Source of the DNA: Sweltsa coloradensis
Taxonomy: Eukaryota > Arthropoda > Insecta > Plecoptera > Chloroperlidae
Direction of reading: 5' to 3'
Assembly: GCA_024449915.1 (NCBI GenBank)
Contig: JAMZAV010000168.1
Coordinates: 1-64,000, forward strand
Length of the DNA stretch: 64,000 nt
Both the position numbers and the translations under genes were made by a program. Below the pieces are notes generated by a model. The model saw only the letters and a program-made list of their open reading frames with translations, was not told where the DNA came from and did no database searches. Positions 1-9,339 of the stretch are shown here, one piece after another (the stretch's first letter is position 1; the number at the start of each line of letters is the position of its first letter).

Positions 1-204
1 GGGGGTCGCGGCGCGGCGGAGCGGGTTCGAGGCCGGGGAGTAAAGACGAACTGTCAGGAAGTCAAACTCGAAGAGGCCCCTCGTTGAAGAGACTGTAGAC
101 CGGTCTGGTGAACGTACTGACGGAATCACACATTCGTAAGTCATGAAATATAAGTATCCAGTGACGGATCTAGTCCTGATTCATGGAAGGTCATTTATAT
201 TTTA

Positions 205-425
205 GCTTTTTGGATGAGCGAAGCGAAGACTTCAATTTCACCGACCCCCCAAAAAAATTTTTTTTCTGTCTTGTTTGTTTGCTCTCTACCTGGCAAACGG
301 CATATGCGATCTTCATGAAAATTGGAGGGGACCTTCGAAATCTCTGAACTTAGACTTGCCACGATTTTGGGTACAATCGAAGAAATATTTCTCATGAATA
401 TCGTACTTTTACGATTTTTAGTGCG
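205..425. repeat. Dispersed repeat with GAGCGAAGCGAAG end
   Basis: Contains TGGATGAGCGAAGCGAAG followed by text such as TTCGAAATCTCTGAACTTAGA and CGATTTT runs. The same order of words recurs near 56.15-56.38 kb, and the reverse complement of the terminal words appears near 38.64 kb. This is a member of an interspersed family with no coding content. Its true ends are not resolved. Confidence 0.6.
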
Positions 426-1060
426 ATATTTTCGTGACATTTGGGCCGTTTCTGACCAAACGGGTGGGGCTAGAACGTTCATATTTCACATGGACATTAA
501 GGTAATGGTGATGTATTGCTTTTTGAAAGAAAAGTTGAAAAAATTATCCAGAAACCTTATAATTAAAGGTTTTAAATGAAGTTTTTTGAACAATAGCAAC
601 TTGACAACAATCACCTACAATGCGTTCAAAAGGCACTTTATAAGTAAATAGATTCCACGCAAACTAAAAACTTACAAAAAAAGCTCATTCATCAACGCGA
701 CTAAAAAAAGAGTTTGCGAAGCTTCCTAGTATTAATACTTGAACAACACTATGTACTATGTGGTATGTGTCACTTCATTTTTAATATTTCACTAACAAAA
801 GTTGCCCTCCCCCCCCCCCCCTCCCCCCATCCGAGAGGTTGATAGACGGTTTGTTTTTGATTGGTTTGCTTACATTATAATACGTCAAATATTTGGCGCG
901 CTACGAGATTGTGTTCAGTTTTAAAGACCAAGAAAACGAAAATCAATATTTCGGACCAAAGCAACAACTGCAGATGTCCTAAATTTATTTTTGAATGTTG
1001 GTGGTCAGAGAAAAATTATACTTATAAAATTTACGCTAGTTCCCGACTCTGCCGGTGCCA
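426..1060. other. Stretch without recognised gene
   Basis: AT-rich sequence with a poly-C tract near 808-827. The short open frames here show no domain or exon signal that I recognise. Confidence 0.5.
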
Positions 1061-1350
1061 TGATCCAATGATATTCTTATGATATTCTCAGCCACACAGA
1101 GGTATCATTGTACCATGGTCCATGGGTGCCGCTGCCGCCTAGCAACGAGGTGCGGAAATAATGTCAGCTGTGTGGCGAGACAAGGTCGGCCTCTGCGCAT
1201 GCGCGCCACAAGAGTGACGTCAGCCAGTTCAATAATTCCGTCTCTGCGGCCGCTAAGACGCACGTGCTCATTGCTCAGCTATTATATCTGTATCTCTAGT
1301 ATTAGTAGTTTTAGGGCGCTTCAACGGCAAAGATTATTCGCGCAGGTCTA
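1061..1350. promoter_or_regulatory. GC-rich promoter-like segment with NRF1-like and CRE motifs
   Basis: A local GC-rich, CpG-containing island in AT-rich surroundings. It carries TGCGCATGCGC at 1194-1204, which matches the palindromic NRF1 motif, and TGACGTCA at 1215-1222, the full CRE palindrome, 10 bp further on. Such pairs are typical of TATA-less metazoan promoters. No exon with a donor was found immediately downstream, so its target is unknown. Confidence 0.35.
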
Positions 1351-1800
1351 GATAATTAGATGGGCCCGTCTTGATTTTCCTCTATATACGCACATTATTG
1401 TTTATTGACACTGCGCTAGTAAAAGCTTACGACGTTTTTTTCCATTAGCAATTAGCTGGCGTGGTTTCCATTAGAGCGATCATACGTTCAACTTCTAAAT
1501 CAAAACATATTCAAGTGCTTCATCTCCATCTGGATCTCTCAAACTCAGAGCAGTGTGTGACGGTGTGTGTGTGTTATCTTTCTCTTGACTGCAATGAGTC
1601 TTGGTGAAGTGTCGTGGTCCCAAACATATTTGTGTTTTTTTGAGAAAAAAAATTTTTTCACACAAACTGAATTTTTGATGTCGCTTTTAAGATTTACCTT
1701 GTATTACAACGCCCGGTCATTTTTTGTATTTTTTCTGAGATGGAACGTCTCGTGTTTTTTGTTCACAAATGAATATTAATTTTTATAAACTGTATCATAC
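1351..1800. other. Stretch without recognised gene
   Basis: AT-rich, with short open frames only. No domain, splice-bounded exon or repeat boundary is recognised. Confidence 0.4.
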
Positions 1801-3130
1801 GGGGGGGTTCTACAGCAAACTCTTCAATTGCCCGGGTTTTTAAAAATTTTCCCTAGGCCCAAATTTATTTTTGTAGTAATCTGAAATTCCCAAACTTAAA
1901 AAACACAATAAGGGTAAAAGTGTCGGTTTACGGCTTTCTAACAGAAGCAAAATCCAACAGGGGCTTGTTTTTTCCGATACCCCTTCCTATCTTTCCCAAA
2001 GGGAGAAAAATTATTTTTAAAGGTTTGGGTTCGATTTTGTAACCGTCTGAAAATCTCAACCCCCAAAGACTTCTCAAATTTTTTTTTTTCGGAAACATTT
2101 GAACCCAGTGATTTTCTTGGGAAAATCAAAAACATAGATTTTTTGTGCTTTTCCCACCCACCAAAATTTCCGTAAGGGTTCGTCCGGGGGGTTCCCCGGT
2201 CGCTAAAATTTCGTCTGCCCCAAGTAGCAAAAAAGGGGTTGGGGGCCGGGGGCGGGGGGGGGGTTCAAACCCCCCCGGGGGGGGCGAAGGGGAAACGCAA
2301 GGGGCAAAGGGGTTCGGGGGGGCAAAAAACCCCCCCCGGGGAAGGGCCAGAAGCCAAACTGAAGAAGCCCTTTGGTGAAGACGGGGTTTAACTCATTTTT
2401 TAAATGATGAAATTTTAATTTCGCAGTGACGGATCCAGGCCTTATTTCCCTGGAGGGTGATTTTTTTTTAGCTCTTTAGCTCCCCACCCTTTTAACACTG
2501 AAAACTGCCTTTATAGATTTAAATTTTTGGGCAAAAATAGGTTTTTCAGGGTTTACGCCCGTTTTGCATGGCAATTAAAAAGCAAAGGGGGGGATGACCC
2601 CCCCCCTGAGGGTTTTCCCCATTTCCCAAACCCCCCCCCCCCCCCCCGAAAACAAAATTGGGTATTGATTGGATTTGCTTAAAGTCTCATATTTTAAAGC
2701 AAAAATTGGCTTAAACGTGACGAAGGGGTGGACGAAAACGCGGGGGGGCAAAAAAGGGGGGGCAGCAGGGGGGGGGTCGGAACGTTTTGAAAGTTGGGGG
2801 GGGGCAAATCAATTGGTAGATTTGGTGGGGATAGCTGGGATCCCGGGGCGAAGCCCCGCCGCCAGGGCCCTATTCGCCCAAGGCGAAAAAAAAATTTCGG
2901 GGGGGTTTTACTACAGGGTTTTTTCGGGCATGGGTTTTTAAAAATGCACTCGGGAAAATCTGTAAAAAGATTTTTACATCAACTATCTGCGATCTAAAAA
3001 CTCAAAATTAACGTGAAGTGGCTCATTTAATAAATAACAACTCATTTTTTTTTTTTGTTTTTGACGAAGTATAAAAGGCAAACATATTTTTGTTTTAAAA
3101 CCCTTCTTTAAAAAAAAAAAAAAACTAACC
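1800..3130. repeat. Homopolymer-bloated repeat copies, probably low-quality consensus
   Basis: Runs of G, C, A and T of 6-15 bases occur every few tens of bases. The part at about 2780-3095 is recognisably the same repeat as 10510-10830: shared words include GGAACGTTTTGA, AACTATCTGCGATCT and AAAGGCAAACATATT, but most short runs are longer here. The part around 2420-2470 matches 160-205 (AGTGACGGATC). Open frames inside this stretch are not credible genes. Confidence 0.55.
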
Positions 3131-4368
3131 CGAAAAAGGGTGTTTGTACGTTTTTATAAATTTTTTTTTAAATTTAAAAAGAAAAACTACACAAAACCCC
3201 TTTTCCTTTACTTTACACTTCACACTACACTACTTACACTCTAAGAGGAAAATAATCTTCCACTTGCCACTTCGCTATAATCACAGTCACTATACACCAC
3301 TCCAAGATGACTGACAGTGAACAGTGAACGCATAACGATGCGACACGTGCGAACCAAATCCCAACTTGCGTCTACCAATAACTCTAGCAATCATTCCAAG
3401 GATGTTTGGATTAGACGTGAGTCTGAGTTACGTTCGGTCCACTGAGTGACCAGCACACAATATAATACGGGTGGCTAGTTATAAGATAGTCAGATAGACG
3501 TTCAGTCAGCCAACCTAACATTTCTGCTATATTGTTGGGTTGTTTATTCCTGGAAATGAATTGTTGACAGGATCATTCGACGTTGCTGTCCCAAAAAGTA
3601 GAGTAAAATCTTGATTTTTCACTCTAAATCTGCCCCCTATGCCCCCCATGGCATGAAAGTTGGGGGGGCAATGCCCCCCTTGCCTCCCCCTGTTCCGACG
3701 CCACTGGGGGACAGGCCTGTGCTGGTCAGAACCAGCCACAAGCATATAGGGAGGGCAGTTTGCCTTCTGACTCAGCTAGTTTATTTCTCCGGACCAAACA
3801 AACACTTTGTACATTTCGATTTTTTAGTGGTACAGTTGTTTTTTGCACTGATTGCTTTCCTGCCGTAAATTATTATGATGTAAACGAAAAAATCTTAATC
3901 TTTATAGCTCAGTCAACGTATTGGAATCTCAGCTTTCCAAAACTGCTTTTCTTTTTGATCTGCGTGAAGTAGTTCACAATTTGTGCTGGCTACACCGAAC
4001 CCGTGTAAAACTTGCGAATTTCTTGTCAGCAGCGGTCGGCCGGCGGTCGCTAGGCTCCCGGCAGCTAGCGCCGTCTTCTAAGAATAGACGGACGTCGGGC
4101 GACGAACTACGATCCGAGCCCACAGCTGTGGACGAGCGCGCGATAAGACCAAGACGGCTCAAAGATACCGGCCGGCACCGTCAGATATAAACAAATCAAA
4201 CAAATAACTATCTGTTCACTGCTGAGACACAACAGAAACCATTCCAGTGTTTGGACCTGATGATTCAACGCGAGTGTTATGTGCGAGTGCAGTGTGAGTA
4301 GGTTAGGTTGTCATTCTCATAAATCGGCAATTACTGTTTTAAAAAAAATTGATTATCGAAATATCTTT
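3131..4368. other. Stretch without recognised gene; repeat fragments
   Basis: Between 3612 and 3765 lies a C/G-rich fragment containing CGACGCCACTG followed by GACAGGCCTGTGCTGGTCAG. It is a short piece of the family seen at 5.9 and 52.2 kb. The rest has no recognised coding or structural signal. Confidence 0.45.
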
Positions 4369-4505
4369 ATGGCTAAGAGGAAGAGAGACCATCCAGATCG
4401 TCCTCGTAAGAGGTTTAGTAAACGTTCTAAGGCTACTAAAAAAGTGTGGTCGGACAGGAAGAAAGAACAAGCAAGGCGAGAGGCAGAGTTGGAGACGTCT
4501 TTGCG
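4369..4505 (+). CDS. Candidate first exon encoding a strongly basic peptide (type 1)
   Basis: ATG at 4369 opens 45 codons that end in a good donor (CG|GTAAGT) in phase 2. The peptide is lysine/arginine-rich throughout, with KRKRDHPDRPRKRFSKR near the N-terminus and DRKKEQARREAE near the end, like a nuclear-localisation or nucleic-acid-binding tail. Without splicing the frame stops at once after the donor, which supports a spliced exon. The phase matches the acceptor exon at 10298. I do not recognise the family. Similar short basic first exons recur at 6.6, 7.9-9.3, 26.3 and 27.6 kb. Confidence 0.45.
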
Positions 4506-4875
4506 GTAAGTAGGCCTGGCTGGCCTACTGCAAATGTTTTCTTTTTTCTAGTATGGTTTTCAAATGTACAAATTAATCCCTGTAGAAGTATTTTATAATT
4601 TGCCGGTAGAAGTATAACATCACAAGATGATAAGGGCCAATTTCTCTCCAATCAGAACAAGTTCCGCGTAACCAAGGGAAAGGTTCGCCGTTCGCTGCCA
4701 TTGGCGTAGGCGAGACAAGAATAACCCCCCTAATTTCCGCCTACGACCGTATAGAGTAGATAAGTGATTCTTGGAAGCGGCAATTACACCAGAAATACCA
4801 CTGCTAATTGATGTAGCCGAGTTAAGACGGAGGTTAAGATTAGCTGAGTCGAGACTGAACTGAACCAGTCAAGTC

Positions 4876-5145
4876 ATGGAGCCGGCGTTGTACGTACGTT
4901 CGCAGAGAGGGAAGTCTTTAGTGGTACGTAACTTCTTGTATCGAGTGAACCGACGTGTTAAAGATAAGGTGTATTATAAGTGTAAAACGGATAATTGTCG
5001 CGGTCCGACTGTGTTGGTGGTGAATGATTTTTTAATTGAAGTGAAGGATATTCATCGTCATATCCATGCTCCAAAATCCGACGACGAGATAGTTTCAATG
5101 CAGAAATTTGGACACAATCAAGCGGAGATGTACCAACAAGTACAG
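4876..5145 (+). CDS. FLYWCH-type zinc finger exon
   Basis: Ninety codons from ATG at 4876 to a phase-0 donor (CAG|GTAAAA). Residues ~8-66 follow the FLYWCH pattern. SQRGKSLVVRNFLYRV is the conserved RGK plus hydrophobic start, YYKCKTDNC supplies the two cysteines after the aromatic pair, and HRHIH supplies the histidines, followed by AP. The canonical W of FLYWCH is a Y here. FLYWCH fingers bind DNA and occur in arthropods with MULE-type transposases or in transcription regulators. No second domain is seen in the next kilobases, so the partner exon is unknown. The family call is fairly firm; the gene model is not. Confidence 0.65.
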
Positions 5146-5890
5146 GTAAAATACTTGCATCAAAGATGTTGTGTTTTTATGTCCGATTTACCAAGTTATA
5201 ACTAGACCGCTTCGCGAACGCTGTCATCAGTCTCGTTGTTGGATGAGCGTTTTGGGTGCATTGAGCCACCTTGACGAATGCATTTTATATTCTATTTGTT
5301 TTCTTATTGTTAGCATATTAATTCACCCGCAAAACGCAAAAAATATATTTCGTTCAGGCGAACAACTAGCTATAGAGTTTAGAAATAGAAAAATTATTGG
5401 GTCCACTATGACCCGATTTTTTTTCAAACTTGCTAATTTTATTTTAGCTAAGTCCCGTCAGCAAAAATCTCACATAAGAAATAACATGGGGGCGATCTTT
5501 ATGCCCCGTGACCTTGGAGGATTTTGATCCGTCCGCACGCAAGCTATACAATCCAAAGTACGACGTCGGAAGTGAGCTATCGACCAATCAGGGGACGGGA
5601 CGACGCGACGCGCCCTCCTCTTCCGACGTCGTCAAAAATACAACCGATTCCTATTTTCCACGCCGAAACGTCGCCGGAAGTTCAGCATACAAGCCTACCT
5701 AATATTATGTCAATAGCTACAAAAATTAAATAATTGAGCTATTGTTGCCTGTTGGCATTCTAGTGAGTCTGTTTCTGTTCTGTACACTTGTGTTCAGTTG
5801 AAAACGTCTCAACACGAAATATTCGTAGTTTTAAAATTCGTTACATCGCCTCATCGCATGTGAACACCTAGCGCCCAACATCGGCGTGGC
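5146..5890. other. Stretch after FLYWCH exon; overlapping open frames, coding status unclear
   Basis: Two overlapping + frames stay open between about 5500 and 5735 (64 and 69 codons). Both are rich in S, T and P and neither has a domain. An acceptor-like TTTTATTTTAG lies near 5440-5451, but neither frame is open from it in the phase set by the FLYWCH donor. I cannot assign a protein. Confidence 0.3.
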
Positions 5891-6165
5891 CATCAAATTC
5901 TAACTCGCAACCTTCTCGTGGTTTGGCCCGTGATTAGGGGAGTTTTTCTCCCTGAAACTAATGGCGAGCTCTGGGTCGTCGTCGGGGAACTTTCCCCTTC
6001 CCTTTGACTACCTCCCCGACGGCGACGACAATGACACCACGGAGGCACGGACGGATGGTGACACAGACGGAGACGACCACGACGTGAGGGAACCCCTGCC
6101 CTCCCCATATGTTTGTGGCTGGTTCTGACCAGCACAGGCCTGCCCACCCCTTGTCCCCCTCGTCG
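5890..6165 (-). repeat. Dispersed GC-rich repeat, copy 1 (inverted)
   Basis: The reverse complement matches 52150-52408 over most of its length. Shared words include TGTGCTGGTCAGAACCAG, GGGGAGGGCAGGGGTTCC and CGAGCTCGCCATTAGTTTCA, and a short fragment lies at 3706-3765. Open frames within the two copies are consequences of the repeat rather than separate genes. Confidence 0.65.
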
Positions 6166-6625
6166 CCCCTTATACGTCCCTCCCTTCGTCTCGATTAGCC
6201 AACTTGCATCAAAGTTGACGTCGCAACGTTGGCTTGGTGGGTTCCAATGACGTCGGTAGCTTGGCGTCCGCTTGAGACTTTAGACAGGACTGAGGCAGAC
6301 AGCGCGAGAAGAAGAGGGTCTACTGTCTACAAAGAGGCAGACAGACAATGAGATGTGGGGTGGGCTCAGACGTCTTTCGCTAGAATAGAATGGTCACCAT
6401 GGTTACTGGGTATTTTGCCAACGGGCATTATGGTCTTGTTTTCAGCTCTTATGCCTCGTTGATTAGGAGCAGAGCTGACCCGTTCTCTGCGCTGAGTAGT
6501 TCGTAGTTCTTACTTGATCTCCCATTACGTGTGCCCGGTGCTGGATACCTTGGTCGTACTATAGTTCGCGCGTTTTGTTTTGTTTGTGTGATTGTGCCGA
6601 CACTGAAATTAGTGCACAATGAACA

Positions 6626-6753
6626 ATGAGTGATACGACGTTCAACTGTACGGATTATCGCTTTGGGAAGAAATCACGTATTCGTCCATCGCGGAAAACT
6701 AAGAAACGGAGGGTACCCGAGAAACTTAGAAAATATTGGGCAGGAAATAGGAG
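6626..6753 (+). CDS. Older tandem first-exon copy A1 (basic peptide), intact
   Basis: ATG at 6626 starts 42 codons ending at AG|GTAGGC, phase 2. The peptide contains DYRFGKKSRIRPSRKTKKRR and then an EKLRKYW segment. It is clearly homologous to the YRYGRKS...PSRKRKK core of the four downstream copies. A short upstream ATG gives a 4-codon uORF. This is the only intact one of three related copies between 6.6 and 7.5 kb. Function unknown; the charge suggests nucleic-acid binding or nuclear import. Confidence 0.4.
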
Positions 6754-7026
6754 GTAGGCCTACATTTTGTTTCATTCTCTCGACAATATCACAGAATTCA
6801 AAACCTAATTACCAGGAAATAATAATAGTGGCATTTATCTTCATATTTTGTTCATGATTGTTTTCACTTTATGGTAACCGACTTGTGAGCAAGCATGGGC
6901 AAACGGCTACTCTGATTTTGATAACTTTCACAAATCGCGCGCGTGTTTTGTTTTGTTTTCTTTTCTTTGTGTAATTGTGTTACAACGGTACGGTAGACCG
7001 ACACAGAAATTAGTGCACAATGAACA

Positions 7027-7149
7027 ATGAGTGACATGACGTTCAACTGTACGATTTTTATCGCTTTGGGACATAAATCACTATCGTCCATCGTGGAAAA
7101 CTAAGAAACGTAGGATACCACGAGAAAACTTAAAAAATTGGCGAAATAG
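7027..7149 (+). pseudogene. Older tandem first-exon copy A2, broken
   Basis: The DNA resembles A1 (GTGCACAATGAACAATGAGTGA before it, AAACTAAGAAACG inside), but indels shift the frame and create an in-frame TAA before the donor-like ATAG|GTAG. It is therefore a decayed copy of the same unit. Confidence 0.5.
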
Positions 7150-7362
7150 GTAGCTTTTTAAAATTTTGATTTCATTAGTTGCTTTATCTCTATATTTTTT
7201 CATGATTTTTTTGCATTTATTGTGTAAGACTTGTGAGCAAGCATGGCAAACGGCTACTCTGATTTTTGAAAACTTTCAAAAATTCGCGCGCGTTTGTTTT
7301 CTTTGTGTAATTGTGTTACAACGGTACGGTAGACCGACACTGAAATTAGTGCACAATGAACA

Positions 7363-7489
7363 ATGAGTGACCCGACGTTTCAACTGTACGGATTATCGCT
7401 TTGGGAAGAAAGCACGTATTCATGCATCGCGGAAAACAGAAACGGAGGGTACCCGAGAAACTTCGAAAATATTGGACAGAAAATAGGAG
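7363..7489 (+). pseudogene. Older tandem first-exon copy A3, frameshifted
   Basis: Very similar to A1 at DNA level, including the AGGAG|GTAGGCCTACA donor. An extra T early in the copy (GACGTTTCAACTG against GACGTTCAACTG) and a later small deletion move the frame, so the basic RKTKKRR core is lost. Its length modulo 3 differs from A1. Confidence 0.5.
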
Positions 7490-7880
7490 GTAGGCCTACA
7501 TTTTGTTTCATTCCCTAGACAATATCGCAGAATCAAACACTATTTACCAGGAAATAATATTAGTTCTTTTATCTTCATATTTTGTGCATGATTGTTTTCA
7601 CTGTAAAACCGACTTGAGCATTCAACCCATGTAATATATGAGCAAGCATGAGCAAACGGCTACTCTGATTTTTTTGATAACCTTCACAAATATTTCACCT
7701 CACTACTAGAGAGTCGAGACATACCCTGACAATCTTAATTCACGAGAAATCGTACGTTTTCCAAAATATTTAATATGTTACATATAATGTGTAGAAGAAG
7801 AACATCGCTTTTGGAAATTACTTCGACATAAAACATAATTTTGGAGGCTTTGGTTTAATGTAATAAAACATTATTGAGTG

Positions 7881-7993
7881 ATGAGTGGAGCTAAAGACTA
7901 TCGATATGGTCGGAAATCACGTATTCAACTTTCAAGAAAAAGAAAGAAATGCAAAGGTGGTGCTAATCTTCGTGAGTGGCAAGCATCACTCGG
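7881..7993 (+). CDS. Tandem alternative first exon, copy 1
   Basis: 113 nt: 37 codons plus 2 nt, ending GG|GTAAGC (phase 2). The peptide has a YRYGRKS motif, then SRKRKKCKGG and a W-containing tail. It reads in frame into the exon at 10298, whose first base completes the split codon. It is the most diverged of the four copies but still open and with an intact donor, which argues for selection rather than recent duplication only. No named family recognised. Confidence 0.5.
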
Positions 7994-8302
7994 GTAAGCA
8001 AAGCAACCGAACTTGATATACGGGCGCGTTAGGTGAGCTATGGTTTTACACTAGTCTCCCCCCCCCCCCCCCCCCAAGCTGAGCCACCTTTTTTTTGCAA
8101 GCAAGATGAGGTTCGGCGGGGACTCGACCTGACCTATTATACCCAATGACTGGATAGTCCGAAACGTCATTCACGAGGAAATTACTCCTTTTAGTGTGTA
8201 CAATAATGTGTAGAACGTAAAAGAAGAACATCGCTTTTGAATTACTAAACATAAAACAATTTTTGAGGCTTTGTTTAAATTTGTAATAAAACTTATTGAG
8301 TG

Positions 8303-8415
8303 ATGAGTGGAGCTACGGACTATCGATATGGTCGGAAATCATTTATGCGACCTTCAAGAAAACGAAAGAAAAACAAAGCCGGAGCTAATATCTTCTTGCT
8401 GGCAAGCCAACACAG
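8303..8415 (+). CDS. Tandem alternative first exon, copy 2
   Basis: 113 nt, phase-2 donor ACACAG|GTAAGC. The core is YGRKSFMRPSRKRKKNKAGA. The C-terminal stretch differs from copies 3 and 4 (NIFLLASQH instead of NLLAWRAQH) because of small indels that together keep the reading phase. Promoter-like and intron-start sequences match the other units. Confidence 0.5.
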
Positions 8416-8779
8416 GTAAGCAAAGCAACCGAACTTGATTTACGGGCGCGTTAGGCGAGCTATGGTTTTACACTAGTCTCCCCCCCCCCCCCCCCCCCCA
8501 GCTGGGCCCACCTTTTTTTTAGCAAGCAAGCATGGGTGTCGGCGGGGACTCGACTGACCTATTATACCGCAATGTTAAACTGACATCTACGGTTTTCCGA
8601 AAGCAGGTCATTCACGAGGAATAATTACTCTTTTCAGGCTGTGCGGGCAAATCAAATAACATGTGTAAAACGTTTCAATTAAAAGAAGAACATCGCTTTT
8701 AAAATATACCTAAACATAAAAAAATAATTTTCTTCGATTTTGTTAATAAATTTGACTTGATATAATAAAACATTGAGTG

Positions 8780-8895
8780 ATGAGTGGAGCTACGGACTAT
8801 CGATATGGTAGGAAATCATTTATGCGACCTTCAAGAAAACGAAAGAAAAACAAAGGCGGAGCTAATAATCTTCTTGCATGGCGAGCTCAACACAG
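8780..8895 (+). CDS. Tandem alternative first exon, copy 3
   Basis: 116 nt, 38 codons plus 2, donor ACACAG|GTAAGC. It starts MSGATDYRYGRK, then a lysine/arginine block and a NNLLAWRAQH tail. It is three bases longer than copy 2 and six longer than copy 4, so length changes have been in whole codons. A TATAATAAAA box lies just upstream of the ATG. Confidence 0.55.
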
Positions 8896-9213
8896 GTAAG
8901 CAAAGCAACCGAACTTGATTTACGGGCGCGTTAAGGTGAGCTATGATTTGACGCTAGTCTCCTCCTTCCCCCCCCCCCTCCCCCCATCTGGGTCCACCTT
9001 TGTTTTTTAGCAGCAAGCATGGGTGTCGGCAGGGACTCGACTGACCTACCGCAATGTTAAACTGACATTATTCACGAGATACTCTTTTCAGGCTGTGCGG
9101 GCAAATAAAATGTGTGAAAAACATTTCAATTAGAAGAACATCGCTTTAAAAAAAATACCTAAACATAAAAAGACGGTTTTGATTATAAACTTGATATAAT
9201 AAAACATTGAGTG

Positions 9214-9323
9214 ATGGGTGGAGCTACGGACTATCGATATGGTAGGAAATCATTTATTCTACCTTCAAGAAAACGAAAGAAAAACAGCGGAGCTAATCTT
9301 CGTGCATGGCGAGCTCAACACAG
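9214..9323 (+). CDS. Tandem alternative first exon, copy 4
   Basis: 110 nt, 36 codons plus 2, donor ACACAG|GTAAGC. It starts MGGATDYRYGRK and ends ANLRAWRAQH. It is the last unit: after the conserved first ~20 bases of the intron the sequence becomes unique. It is therefore closest to the acceptor exon at 10298. Confidence 0.55.
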
Positions 9324-9339
9324 GTAAGCAAAGCAACCG

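Noticed and set aside
2145..2997. G-rich open frames (Gly/Arg-rich products)
   Set aside because: They arise from inflated G runs in probable low-quality sequence.
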